In this document: piece by piece, positions 1-7,887 of the stretch
How positions within the stretch are numbered: the first letter of the stretch is position 1
How the letters are laid out: each line of letters begins with the position of its first letter
Assembly (NCBI RefSeq): GCF_024435355.1
Contig: NZ_JAMJWG010000009.1
Coordinates: 248,001-312,000, forward strand
From: Streptomyces odontomachi
GTDB taxonomy: Bacteria > Actinomycetota > Actinomycetes > Streptomycetales > Streptomycetaceae
DNA: 64,000 nucleotides
Direction of reading: 5' to 3'
Notes under the pieces: model-generated
Databases searched by the model: none
What the model was told of the DNA's origin: nothing
Seen by the model: only the letters and a program-made list of their open reading frames with translations
Position numbers and translations under genes: made by a program

Positions 1-1
1 A

Positions 2-538
2 GTCGGCCCGTTGCTCGGCTTCCTGGTGCGCCTGACCGGGGCACGCAGGATCGTGGCGGCGGAGACGATCACGGAAGCGGCCATCCTGCCCATGGCAGCG
101 GCACTGCCACCCGACGGGACCCTGCTGACCTGCGACGTTTCAGAGGAGCGTGCGGAACGCGCCCGCGTCGCCGGGCAGCAGGCCGGGGTAGCGGACCGCA
201 TCGAGCTGCGCACCGGTCCCGTCGCGGAAACACTGCGCGACCTACCGGACACACCCCTCTACGACCTGGCGTACATAGCCGCCGACCGGGCCGGCACCAC
301 CGCGTGCTGGGAAGCGCTGGTGCCCCGCATCCGCCAGGGTGGCCTGCTCGTGGTCGACCACGCGTTCCTCCACGAGTCCGACGGACCCGACGGACCCGAT
401 GGACCCGACGCGCCGGACGGACTCAACGGGACCGGTGAGCCGGACAGGCCGGGCGACGAGCCCGTGGTGGACGACGAGCGGGTCGATGCGGTGGTGCTGG
501 GGCTGGCGGCCGGGCTGACGCTGGCCCGCAAGGAGTAA
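2..538 (+). CDS. O-methyltransferase, C-terminal part, SAM motif degenerate
   Basis: C-terminal part of a class I SAM-dependent O-methyltransferase (family 3, caffeoyl-CoA/catechol type). The frame is open to the left edge, so the N-terminus lies outside the window. LGFLVRLTGARRIV, LPPDGTLLTCDVS (with the acidic residue expected to bind the SAM ribose), YDLAYIAAD and GGLLVVDH occur in the family order. The glycine-rich SAM motif, usually like EIGTxTGYSA, reads AAETITEAAI, so the acid and both glycines are lost and activity is doubtful. A short Gly-Pro-Asp repeat is inserted before the C-terminal helix. Host chromosomal gene; the family call is fairly safe, the function is not. Confidence 0.7.
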   Translation, partial: VGPLLGFLVRLTGARRIVAAETITEAAILPMAAALPPDGTLLTCDVSEERAERARVAGQQAGVADRIELRTGPVAETLRDLPDTPLYDLAYIAADRAGTTACWEALVPRIRQGGLLVVDHAFLHESDGPDGPDGPDAPDGLNGTGEPDRPGDEPVVDDERVDAVVLGLAAGLTLARKE

Positions 539-604
539 GCACCCGCCGCCGGAGGGTGGCACCCCTCGTAGGCGATTCACCGGCGGCGACGGGACGGCCG
601 TCGA

Positions 605-820
605 TCAGCCGCAGCAGCCCCCACCGCAGCAGCCGCCGCCCGCACCGCCCCCGCTGCTCGGCGCCGGAGCAGCGGTACCGCCGACGGCCACGGTCGACAG
701 CAGCTTCACGGTGTCGTCATGACCGGCCGGGCAGGTGGCGGGGGCCGAGGACTCGGCCATCGGACGGCTCAACTCAAACGTGTCGCCGCAGCTGCGGCAC
801 CGGTACTCGTAGCGAGGCAT
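605..820 (-). CDS. FmdB-type zinc ribbon protein
   Basis: A 71-aa protein of the FmdB/CxxC_CxxC_SSSS family. The N-terminus MPRYEYRCRSCGDTFEL gives the first zinc knuckle and CPAGH the second. The tail is Gly-rich and ends in repeated CC pairs (GGCCGGGCCG), as often seen in actinobacterial members. Such proteins are named after a formamidase regulator, but their role is unproven. Host gene, convergent with the upstream methyltransferase. Confidence 0.8.
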   Translation of the reverse strand: MPRYEYRCRSCGDTFELSRPMAESSAPATCPAGHDDTVKLLSTVAVGGTAAPAPSSGGGAGGGCCGGGCCG

Positions 821-867
821 GGGCCCAGGGTAGCGGGCAGGGCCATGGTCAGGGCAGGGCCACTTGC

Positions 868-940
868 GGGACCGGGGACCGGGGACTGGTGACTGGGGAC
901 TTGTGACCGGGGACTGGCGACGGGGGCCGGTGACCGGGGC
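868..940. repeat. G-rich degenerate tandem repeat
   Basis: The space between the FmdB-type gene and the sugar kinase holds imperfect short repeats built on gggaccgg/gggactgg. Similar purine-rich low-complexity tracts fill two other gaps of this chromosomal flank (about 2735-2880 and 4310-4380). No function is visible. Confidence 0.6.
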
Positions 941-955
941 CGTGCGAGTCCACGG

Positions 956-2038
956 TCACCGGATGACCGTGCCCGGGGTGCTGCCGAGGAGACCCAGTTC
1001 CGCGCGGGTGGGGGCACCCTCCCAGTCGCCGGCGGAGGCGACGGCGAAGGCGCCCGTGGTCACGGCGCGGTCGAGACACGCGGTGGTGTCCTCGCCGTCC
1101 AGGAGACCGGAGAGATAGCCCGCGACAAAGGCATCACCGGCACCGACCGTGTCCACCGCCCGTACCGAACGGGCCGGGAGACGGACAGCGCCGTGGGAGG
1201 TGTGGCAGACCGCCCCGTCGGCGCCCAGCTTGACCACGACCTGGTCGATCCCCTGAGCGAGAAGGAACTCGGCCTGTTCGGCGGCTTCGCCGAGCCCACC
1301 GGGGGTGCCGCTCCCCGGACCGGTGCCGGAGCTGTCCGCCGTCGCACCGGCGGCTGCCGGTTCCGTAGGCGCGTGACGTGCGTCCGGTGGCAGACACAAC
1401 GGCAGCTCGTCCTCCGAGGCGATGAGCACATCGACATGGGGAACGAACGAGCGCAGCACCGCACCGGCCGCCTCGGCGCTCCACAGCCGGGCGCGGAAAT
1501 TGACATCCAGGCAGATCAGGGAGCGATGGGCGCGCGCGAGTTCCAGGGCGCGCCGGGTCGCGGCCAGGGCGGAGGGGCTGAGTGCCGGGGTGATGCCGGT
1601 CAGATGGAGCACCCGTGGGGCGCGCTGCGCGAAGGCCTGCTCGATGGTGTCCGGAGCGAGCCGGGAACCCGCGGAACCCGCGCGGTAGTAATGCACCCGC
1701 GTCACCTCGGGCAGCCGGGGCTCGAAGAGGATCAGCCCGGTCGGGGCCTGCGGATCGTGCAACGCACCGGACACGTCGACGCCTTCGGCGCGCAGCGTCC
1801 GCAGCACCAGTTCGCCGGCCTCGTCGTCGCCGACCGCGCCGGCCCAGCGGACGGCATGGCCGAGCCGGGCCAGGCCGATGGCCACGTTCGACTCGGCCCC
1901 GGCGATGGAGACCTGCATCGCTCCGCCGAGTTTGAGCGGACCGCTGCCGCGCAGGGCGACCATGGTCTCGCCGAAGGTGAGGACATCACCCGCCGCGACC
2001 GGGGCGGCGCCGGCCTCCGGTGCCTGCCGCCCGCTCAT
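956..2038 (-). CDS. kdgK: 2-keto-3-deoxy-sugar-acid kinase (PfkB/ribokinase family)
   Basis: A 360-aa PfkB-family kinase expected to phosphorylate 2-keto-3-deoxygluconate or -galactonate. The N-terminal part has LTFGETMVALRG and the sugar-binding AGAESNVAIGLARLG. The C-terminal signature DTVGAGDAFVAGYLSG supplies the anion hole and the catalytic Asp. A low-complexity Ala/Gly/Ser insertion (about residues 225-250) separates the middle strands. The start at 2038 was chosen because its ATG overlaps the TGA of the aldolase gene (ATGA, translational coupling); an ATG two codons further upstream is also possible. Last gene of the leftward dgoD-eda-kdgK operon. Confidence 0.88.
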   Translation of the reverse strand: MSGRQAPEAGAAPVAAGDVLTFGETMVALRGSGPLKLGGAMQVSIAGAESNVAIGLARLGHAVRWAGAVGDDEAGELVLRTLRAEGVDVSGALHDPQAPTGLILFEPRLPEVTRVHYYRAGSAGSRLAPDTIEQAFAQRAPRVLHLTGITPALSPSALAATRRALELARAHRSLICLDVNFRARLWSAEAAGAVLRSFVPHVDVLIASEDELPLCLPPDARHAPTEPAAAGATADSSGTGPGSGTPGGLGEAAEQAEFLLAQGIDQVVVKLGADGAVCHTSHGAVRLPARSVRAVDTVGAGDAFVAGYLSGLLDGEDTTACLDRAVTTGAFAVASAGDWEGAPTRAELGLLGSTPGTVIR

Positions 2039-2655
2039 CCGCACACCGCCAGGAACTCCGCGGCGCGCCGACGTAGGGCGTCGAGGTCCCCACCGTCCGC
2101 GGCGTCACCGACCAGCGGAGAGCCCACACCGACGGCCGTCGCCCCCAGGGAGAGGTACTCCCGTGCGGCCGACGCGTCCACTCCTCCGACCGGTACGAAC
2201 GGCACATCGGGAAACGGCCCCTGGAGCGCCTTGAGGTAGGACGGCCCACCCGCGGTGGCCGCGGGGAAGATCTTCACGCCCACCGCCCCGGCCGTGACCG
2301 CGGCAATCACCTCGGTGGGCGTCAGCGCTCCGGCCAGCACCGGAAGTCCGAGGCGCACGGCTTCGTCGACCCCGGGGCCGAGGCCCGGCGTCACGATCAG
2401 GTTGGCGCCGGCCTCCGCCGCCCGCCGTGCGTCCGCCGCGGTGAGCACGGTGCCCGCGCCGAGCCAGACGTCGTCGCCCAGCTCGATCCGTGCGCGTCGG
2501 ATCACGTCCAGCGCGTCGGCACCGCTGAGGGAGACCTCCACCAGGGGGATTCCCGCTTCGACCAGGGCCAGCACGGTCCGCAGGGACGCATCCCGGTCCG
2601 AGCCGCGGACGATGCCGACCAACCGCAGGCGCCGCAGGTCAGTGATGAGGTCCAT
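2035..2655 (-). CDS. eda: KDPG/KHG-type aldolase
   Basis: A 206-aa class I aldolase that cleaves 2-keto-3-deoxy-6-phospho-sugar acids to pyruvate and glyceraldehyde-3-phosphate. The barrel motifs are in order: LVGIVRG, VEVSLSG, GAGTVLT, NLIVTPGLGPGV, then GVKIFPAA, whose Lys is the Schiff-base residue, and PFVPVGGV near the end. Full family length. A GGAAG ribosome site precedes the ATG. Stop-coupled to the kinase gene, which supports one De Ley-Doudoroff-type pathway. Confidence 0.92.
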   Translation of the reverse strand: MDLITDLRRLRLVGIVRGSDRDASLRTVLALVEAGIPLVEVSLSGADALDVIRRARIELGDDVWLGAGTVLTAADARRAAEAGANLIVTPGLGPGVDEAVRLGLPVLAGALTPTEVIAAVTAGAVGVKIFPAATAGGPSYLKALQGPFPDVPFVPVGGVDASAAREYLSLGATAVGVGSPLVGDAADGGDLDALRRRAAEFLAVCG

Positions 2656-2734
2656 GATCTTTCATCTTCCTTGGGGTGAGTTTCGAGGGACGGGTCGGTC
2701 CGGTAAACGGACGTGGCGGACCCGGACATCCGGC

Positions 2735-2880
2735 CGCGAGAGCCAGGAGACCAGGAGACCAGGAGGCCGGGATGCCGGGAGGCGGGGAGGACGGAAGGGG
2801 GGAGGCGGGGAGGACGGAAGGGGGAGGCCGGGAGGCGGGGAGGCCGGAAGACCGGAAGGCCGGCGGCGGGTCGCGGGGGA
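2735..2880. repeat. purine-rich degenerate tandem repeats
   Basis: The 233-nt gap between dgoD and eda contains near-repeats of ggaggcggggaggacggaag and related G/A-rich units. The tract is strongly strand-asymmetric. No gene or terminator hairpin is seen in it. Confidence 0.6.
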
Positions 2881-2888
2881 GTGGGCGA

Positions 2889-4034
2889 TCACCACTCCGC
2901 GAAGGAGCCGTCGTCATGGCGCCACACCGGATTGCGCCAGGTGTGGCCCCTGCTGGCCGCCGCGCGGATCGCAGCCTCGTCGACCTCGACGCCCAGACCG
3001 GGCCGCTCGGTGCGGACCAGCGAACCGGCCACGAAGCGGAACGGCTCGGCGTCGGCGACGTAGTCGAGCAGGTCCGCTTCCTTGTTGTAGTGGATCCCGA
3101 TCGACTGCTCCTGGATCAGGAAGTTCGGAGTGGTGAAGGCCACTTGCAGACTGGCCGCCAGAGCGACCGGACCCAGCGGACAGTGTGGCGCGATCTGCGC
3201 CCCGTACACCTCGGCGAGCGCCGCGATGCGCCGTAGCTCCGAGATCCCGCCGGCGTGCGAGATATCCGGTTGCACCACCGCGATCCCGGCCTGGAGCGGA
3301 GCGAGGAACTCCCGCCGGCTGAAGAGGCGTTCACCGAGAGCGAGGGGAATGTTCGAAGCGGTGACCAGATCAGGCAGGCAGTGCAGATGGTCGGAGAGGA
3401 CGGGTTCCTCGACGAAGAGAGGAGCGTAGTCGGCGAGCAGCGGCAGGATCCGGCGGGCATTGGCGGGAGAGACGCGCCCGTGGAAATCGAGCGCGAAGTC
3501 CCGCGTGTCGCCCAGCACCTCACGGGCGGCTTCCGCACGCAGGAGACATTCACGGACATCGGCGCGCGTGGCGAGCGGAGCCATCCGCCCACTGCCGTTC
3601 ATCTTCACGGCGGTGAACCCGGCCTCGACCTGAGCGGCCACCGCCTCACGGATCTCCGTCGGCTGGTCACCGCCGACCCAGGCATAGGCGCGGATGCTGT
3701 CCCGGACCGGACCACCGAGTAGCTGATACACCGGCTGCCCGTACACCTTGCCCTTGATGTCCCACAGCGCCTGATCCAGACCGGCGACGGCAGACGACAG
3801 GACAGGACCGCCGCGATAGAAGCCGCCCTTGGTCATCACCTGCCAGTGATCCTCGATCCGCAGCGGATCCTGCCCGACGAGATACTCGGCAAGCACCTCC
3901 GTCGCGGCCCGCACCGGCTCCGCACGGCCCTCGACGACGGGCTCGCCCCAGCCCACGACCCCGTCATCCGTCTCGACACGCGCGAACAGCCAGCGGGGCG
4001 GGGCCAGGAAGGTCTCGATGCGGGTGATCTTCAC
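2889..4034 (-). CDS. dgoD: D-galactonate dehydratase (enolase superfamily)
   Basis: A 381-aa member of the mandelate racemase/muconate lactonizing group, almost the length of E. coli DgoD. It dehydrates D-galactonate (or a close sugar acid) to 2-keto-3-deoxygalactonate. DFHGRVSP holds an Asp metal ligand and a His acid; FVEEPV and LALGERL give the other acidic ligands; QPDISHAGGI and IAPHCPLGPV, with the second catalytic His, follow. The GTG at 4034 starts the conserved VKITRIETF; GGAAGG lies about ten bases upstream. First gene of the operon with eda and kdgK. Gluconate dehydratase is the main alternative. Confidence 0.88.
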   Translation of the reverse strand: MKITRIETFLAPPRWLFARVETDDGVVGWGEPVVEGRAEPVRAATEVLAEYLVGQDPLRIEDHWQVMTKGGFYRGGPVLSSAVAGLDQALWDIKGKVYGQPVYQLLGGPVRDSIRAYAWVGGDQPTEIREAVAAQVEAGFTAVKMNGSGRMAPLATRADVRECLLRAEAAREVLGDTRDFALDFHGRVSPANARRILPLLADYAPLFVEEPVLSDHLHCLPDLVTASNIPLALGERLFSRREFLAPLQAGIAVVQPDISHAGGISELRRIAALAEVYGAQIAPHCPLGPVALAASLQVAFTTPNFLIQEQSIGIHYNKEADLLDYVADAEPFRFVAGSLVRTERPGLGVEVDEAAIRAAASRGHTWRNPVWRHDDGSFAEW

Positions 4035-4209
4035 TTGAAGGGATCCTTCCTGACGGACACGGACCGGGCGACTGATCGGAGATCGACGGCGCCCCACCTC
4101 GGCTGGTCGGACGCGGCCAGCCACCGTGCCCGGCCTCGGGTGCGGCGGTACCGGGCATGCCAGTGGGTCGGAGGTGGGATGCGGTTCCGTTCCAGGCTCG
4201 CTCATGTTC

Positions 4210-4222
4210 TGGTTATTTACCA
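4210..4222. promoter_or_regulatory. possible GntR/FadR-type operator upstream of dgoD
   Basis: TGGTTATTTACCA is an inverted repeat (TGGT-N5-ACCA) in the only AT-rich patch before the dgo operon, 176 nt upstream of the dgoD start. TGGT...ACCA resembles sites bound by FadR-type GntR regulators, the group that includes DgoR of E. coli. No regulator gene lies next to the operon in this window, so the match is suggestive only. Confidence 0.35.
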
Positions 4223-4544
4223 ATTAATCACATGGAGGGTGTCGTAGACGAGGGGAGGCCGGCACCTGGCGACTCCGGAATGGTGCGTGCCCGGCGGAAA
4301 GGGTGCCCGGGTGCCGGAGGTCGGAGCCCGGGAGCCGGGAGTCGGAAGTCGGAAGTCGGGAGCTGGAGGCCAGGGGAGGGTGTAGGTGCCGGGGCGCCGT
4401 GCCGGAGGGGCAGCCCGTATGGCCGCGGTGGGACACGACGGCCCGAAAGCCAAGTGACACCGATACCTAGACAAGCAGGTAGCGCCGATAACACCCGATA
4501 CCCGGATAGCAGGTAAATAGCAGGTAACGCCGATAAGCAGGTAA

Positions 4545-4655
4545 CACGGACACCGGCACCGACACACGGACACCGGCACCGACACACGGACACCGGCACC
4601 GACACACGGACACCGGCACCGACACACGGATACCGACACCGATACACGAATAAGG
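4545..4655. repeat. 20-bp tandem repeat array
   Basis: Unit gacaccggcaccgacacacg is repeated about four times without change, then once with C-to-T type changes. An adjacent family (about 4479-4546) repeats agcaggtaa and cgataa elements. It lies between dgoD and the coiled-coil protein gene. The copy number may vary between strains. Confidence 0.85.
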
Positions 4656-4738
4656 CGGAAAGACCGGCCGGGGCGAGGCAGCTCCAGGCACCGGCTGCTC
4701 ATCTCGGCGCCGGGCCTGCCGCGCGCACCGTCACCGCG

Positions 4739-6280
4739 TCACGTGCCCCCGCCGCGGTCCTCCCGGATCTGCGCCACGACCTGGGCCACCGTCTCCCGTA
4801 TGGCCTCGGTCTCCGTCAGAAAGCGCCAGTAATCGGGATGGCGGCCCTCCTCCAGCATGGCGACCACCTGATCCAGGCGGACCACCGAATCGTCGAGCGG
4901 CCGGGCGTGCCGGGGATCGGGGGTCTGCCGCCCGGCCATGGCCAGCCGCTGCGCGTCCCGGATCGCAAACCGCGTACGGTCGATCTCATCCTGCGGGTCC
5001 TTCGCCACCGCATTGAGACGCCGTAGCCGGTCACCGGCGGCGGACACGGCATCGTCCGTGGTGTTCAGCAGGGCACGCGCCGTGGCGAGCTGGGACGTGG
5101 CATCCGCCCAACGCTGCGCGTCACGGGCCGCCTGGGCCTCCTTCAGCTTCTGCTCGGCCTGGCGCACACTCTGCGCGGCGTTCTCCGGGACATGCTGGAG
5201 GTCCTGCCAGCAGGCCGCCGAGAAGCGCCTGCGCAGCTCGCTGAGCACCGGGTCGACCTGCCCGGTCCGCGTCATCAGTGCCTGTGCACGGGTCCGCATC
5301 GACACCAGCCGGTGATCGATCTCGGCCGCCTGCTGCGGCAGCCGCTCGGCCTGGGCGCGGACGGATTCGGCGTCACGCGCCACCCGCTCGGCGCGCTCCA
5401 GCGTCTCCGGCACGCCGTGCCGCCCTGCGCCTTCGTTCAGCTTGGTCAGCTCGGGTCCGAGTGCGGCGAGCCGGGTGGCGAGCTCGTCAGCCCGCAGACC
5501 GGACGCCCGGGCCGTGTCGAGCGCGTTGCTCGCCGCCAGCAGGGCCTGCCGGGCCCGCTCGACGCTCGGGGCGACCCGTGCCAGCTGGGTCTCGGCCTTG
5601 CCGAGCAGCGGCCCGAGCCGCTGCGCGAACCGGTCCAGGTCCTGCTTGGTACGGCTCAGCTCGTCACGGGCCTGGGTCAGCTCGGTCCTCGCCCGCATCG
5701 CGGCCGAGGCCTCCAGGTCGTCCCGATCGAGATCGTGCGCATCGACCGCGGTGATGTACCGGTGGCTGGCCTCGTCGATACGTCGGCCCAGCTCGTCGAA
5801 CTCCGACACCACCCGCCGCGCCTCCGGAGAGTCATCCACGGCAATGATCGTTTCGATGGAGATCCGCAGGTCGCGCTGGGCGGTGTCCAGTTCGTAGAAA
5901 GCTTCCGCCGCAGCGTCCTTCGCGACCTGCGCCTCGGCACGCTGGCTCTCGGCCCGCCCGCCGAACCAGCGCCTGGTCCCGCCCCCGGCAAAGGCGGCGG
6001 GCAGCGCGGCCACCATCAGCGGCAGGGGCAGCACCACCAGCGTCAGCACATCGCGAGCGGCGGCACGGAGCGAGCGCCCGGACCGTTGCGCGGCAGCCGA
6101 CCTGCCGGGCGCGACGGACCGACCACGGCCGACGGAACCGCTCCCCCGGGGCGAACCCTCCGGAAGGCGGCGGCCGGGGACACCCGGATCGACAGGATCA
6201 GGGGGACGCGGAACACGACGACGATCGCGCGGTGCATCCGGCACATGCGGTGGATGCGGCTCCGAAGATGTCGCCGTCAC
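4739..6280 (-). CDS. coiled-coil membrane-anchored protein, unknown role
   Basis: A 513-aa protein I do not recognise by function. Residues 1-75 are Pro/Arg/Gly-rich and probably unstructured. A hydrophobic stretch (about 78-99, LTLVVLPLPLMVAALPAAF) looks like one membrane span. The remaining 400 residues are charged, Ala/Glu/Arg-rich heptad-like helices, a long coiled coil. The GTG at 6280 was preferred because GGAGAGGGA lies just upstream; an ATG 19 codons earlier has no such site. A structural or envelope-scaffold role is an inference. Host gene. Confidence 0.75.
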   Translation of the reverse strand: MTATSSEPHPPHVPDAPRDRRRVPRPPDPVDPGVPGRRLPEGSPRGSGSVGRGRSVAPGRSAAAQRSGRSLRAAARDVLTLVVLPLPLMVAALPAAFAGGGTRRWFGGRAESQRAEAQVAKDAAAEAFYELDTAQRDLRISIETIIAVDDSPEARRVVSEFDELGRRIDEASHRYITAVDAHDLDRDDLEASAAMRARTELTQARDELSRTKQDLDRFAQRLGPLLGKAETQLARVAPSVERARQALLAASNALDTARASGLRADELATRLAALGPELTKLNEGAGRHGVPETLERAERVARDAESVRAQAERLPQQAAEIDHRLVSMRTRAQALMTRTGQVDPVLSELRRRFSAACWQDLQHVPENAAQSVRQAEQKLKEAQAARDAQRWADATSQLATARALLNTTDDAVSAAGDRLRRLNAVAKDPQDEIDRTRFAIRDAQRLAMAGRQTPDPRHARPLDDSVVRLDQVVAMLEEGRHPDYWRFLTETEAIRETVAQVVAQIREDRGGGT

Positions 6281-6362
6281 GTCCCTCTCCCGTGCTGTCG
6301 TGCGCCCTGACCGGTCGGCTCCGTGCCATTGTCCCACCGGTTAGGACGAACACACAGGTAGG

Positions 6363-7205
6363 TTAGTTCGCATTCCGCACCGTTACTTTGCCGTCGTCGG
6401 CGTGGGCGGAGACGACGTGCGGGCTGTGTGCGTCACGCGGTACGTCGACGGTGACGTGGCCGTCGTCGGACGCGGCGGTGACGTGGTACGCGGCAGCGGC
6501 ACCGCCGGAGCTGGACCGGGGGAGCGTGATGGTGGTCGAGCCGTCCTTGGTCCGGGTGTCCACCCGGTCGGGCACCTCCTTCAGCTCCAGCTCGAGCGAG
6601 CCGTCGTCCGTGGCCGCACGCACCTGTCGCGAGGTGAGGCCGACAGCGTGTATCGAGCCGTCCTTGCTGGTGAGCTCCAGAGGGCCGGAAGCGTTCTCGA
6701 CGTGGAGGGAGCCGTCGTCGGAATGGAGCCGCAGCGCCGTGCGGAATCCGCTGGCCGTCACCGAACCGTCCTGATTGCGCACGGTCACCGCGACATCGCG
6801 CGGTACCTCCACCCGGTGCTTGGCCGAGCACGAGGTGACCAGGCCGGAGCAGTGCACGCGCAGCGTGAGCTGATCGTCCTGCCAGCTCCACGTGGTCGTC
6901 GGGTCGTCACCGAGCGTCACTCGCGCCGTGAACCACCGGGTGACCTGCACCTTGTCCCCGTCCACCGGCACCAGCTCCAGCGCGGAGTCGTTGGAGTCGA
7001 TGGTCAGCGTCTTGCCGTGCAGCTCGAAGGTCCGGTGATCCGGATGCTCGTCGTCCTGCGCCCGCCCACCGCACCCGCCCGCCAGAGCGACAACGGCCGC
7101 CACGGCACCGGCCACGGCCACCGCACGGAGGCGCGGACGAACGCCGCCACGAAGACGGCTACCGCGGGTGGGCCTCAGGCGCGTACGGCGGGTGTGAACG
7201 GTCAT
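6363..7205 (-). CDS. DUF4097-like beta-repeat lipoprotein
   Basis: A 280-aa exported lipoprotein. An Arg-rich N-terminus and hydrophobic helix end in a lipobox (LAGGC, Cys45). The mature part is made of short beta repeats with DGS turns: QDGSV, SDDGSLHV, SKDGSIHA, TDDGSLEL, TKDGSTTI, SDDGHVTV. This is the pattern of the DUF4097 family of beta-helix-like surface proteins. Function unknown. It lies just upstream of the tRNA-Val gene on the opposite strand. Confidence 0.8.
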   Translation of the reverse strand: MTVHTRRTRLRPTRGSRLRGGVRPRLRAVAVAGAVAAVVALAGGCGGRAQDDEHPDHRTFELHGKTLTIDSNDSALELVPVDGDKVQVTRWFTARVTLGDDPTTTWSWQDDQLTLRVHCSGLVTSCSAKHRVEVPRDVAVTVRNQDGSVTASGFRTALRLHSDDGSLHVENASGPLELTSKDGSIHAVGLTSRQVRAATDDGSLELELKEVPDRVDTRTKDGSTTITLPRSSSGGAAAAYHVTAASDDGHVTVDVPRDAHSPHVVSAHADDGKVTVRNAN

Positions 7206-7398
7206 GACGATCCCCCTGTGAGGTCAGACAAACGGGTCCGGTCCTGACGCGGAACCCGGCACTTCAGACCGTACGGAGCCCAGGTCCGCCACGGGATCCG
7301 GGCCGCTACCGGATCCATACGGGGGATAACCCCCGCCCGGCGGCTCAATACGGGATTGCCGGGCAGGCCCGAAGGCACGGTAGGCTGTCGACTCACCC

Positions 7399-7470
7399 GG
7401 GCGCGTAGCTCAGCGGTAGAGCGCTGCCCTTACAAGGCAGATGTCGGCGGTTCGAAACCGTCCGCGCCCA
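7399..7470 (+). tRNA. tRNA-Val (anticodon TAC), prophage integration target
   Basis: The 72-nt cloverleaf has a 7-bp acceptor stem (GGGCGCG with CGCGCCC), D stem GCTC/GAGC, anticodon stem CTGCC/GGCAG with loop CTTACAA (anticodon TAC, Val), and T stem GGCGG/CCGTC around TTCGAAA. The discriminator base is A at 7470. The 3' part, from 7420 on, is identical to the prophage copy at attR, so the gene was restored on integration. The following bases are CCG; the displaced host copy at 63145-63148 has ACCA. Confidence 0.97.
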
Positions 7471-7472
7471 CC
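7420..7472 (+). other. attL core (53-bp duplication in tRNA-Val)
   Basis: A 53-bp segment running from the D-arm end of the tRNA to the second base after the discriminator is repeated exactly at 63095-63147. It is the shared core left by site-specific integration. Sequence identity breaks off immediately on both sides. Confidence 0.97.
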
Positions 7473-7489
7473 GGGTTGACCAGTGACGG

Positions 7490-7526
7490 AGCCCCGGAAG
7501 CCCCAGGTCAGGGAGCTTCCGGGGCT
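7490..7526 (+). terminator. phage-supplied terminator after tRNA-Val
   Basis: Perfect 12-bp stem (agccccggaagc / gcttccggggct) with a 13-nt loop, followed by ttct, only 20 nt after the tRNA. It lies on the prophage side of attL and replaces the host terminator displaced to 63153-63186. Confidence 0.85.
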
Positions 7527-7600
7527 TTCTGCTTCCCTGATGGGCTACATGCTCGATACGGTCTCGCTACGCGGAAAAACACTGCCGCTACAGAAGCCTG

Positions 7601-7618
7601 TCCCCTAAATCTCTCCTA
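7601..7618 (+). repeat. possible integrase arm site, left copy
   Basis: tcccctaaatctctccta is repeated exactly at 63035-63052, and the bases after it (c/a then gag) also match. A second looser pair follows each copy: gcaggtc, 7-9 nt, then cgaaagcgc. In circular phage DNA these copies flank the att core, the layout expected of arm-type binding sites of a tyrosine integrase. Confidence 0.6.
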
Positions 7619-7656
7619 CGAGATCCCTGCGAAAGTGCAGGTCGCGGTGCGAAAGC

Positions 7657-7689
7657 GCGTGGCCCCCTCACTGCAGGAGGGGGCCACGC
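7657..7689 (+). terminator. hairpin near the left prophage end
   Basis: Perfect 13-bp stem (gcgtggccccctc / gagggggccacgc) with a 7-nt loop. It has no T tract, as is common for Streptomyces terminators. It would shield the XRE gene region from tRNA read-through. The 415 nt from 7473 to 7887 otherwise hold only att-flanking repeats and a promoter region; no gene is seen there. Confidence 0.65.
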
Positions 7690-7836
7690 TTCGCCGAGAC
7701 GCACGGGGGCCAACCGCGTGCGCGCCTCGGCGGCTCTGGTGGGGGGTATAGACCTCCCTACCCTTCCAGCGCCCGGTCATGAGCGCCCGTCACACAATCG
7801 TGTAGTCCGCATTTTGATTGCCCCAAGATCGGCAAG

Positions 7837-7854
7837 TTTACCTGGGTGGGTAAA
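7837..7854. promoter_or_regulatory. inverted repeat upstream of XRE gene
   Basis: tttacc-N6-ggtaaa sits in the AT-richer region just before the XRE regulator gene at 7888. It is a candidate operator for that protein or for a phage repressor. Evidence is the symmetry and position only. Confidence 0.35.
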
Positions 7855-7887
7855 GACTCTCGGCCATGATCGTTACAGCGTGCTCGG

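Larger units (their letters stand above)
4035..4738. other. 704-nt noncoding region upstream of dgoD
   Basis: No convincing gene is seen. The part nearest dgoD is the expected promoter region and includes an AT-rich patch around 4205-4232, unusual for this GC content. The middle carries G-rich repeats (about 4310-4380). The distal part carries two families of short tandem repeats (about 4479-4655). Translations across the repeats give only repetitive Cys/Val/Arg strings and are rejected as genes. Confidence 0.6.

Noticed and set aside
4217..4702. Leftward frame with repeated Cys/Val/Arg pentads
   Set aside because: It is only a translation of the 20-bp tandem repeat and has no ribosome site.
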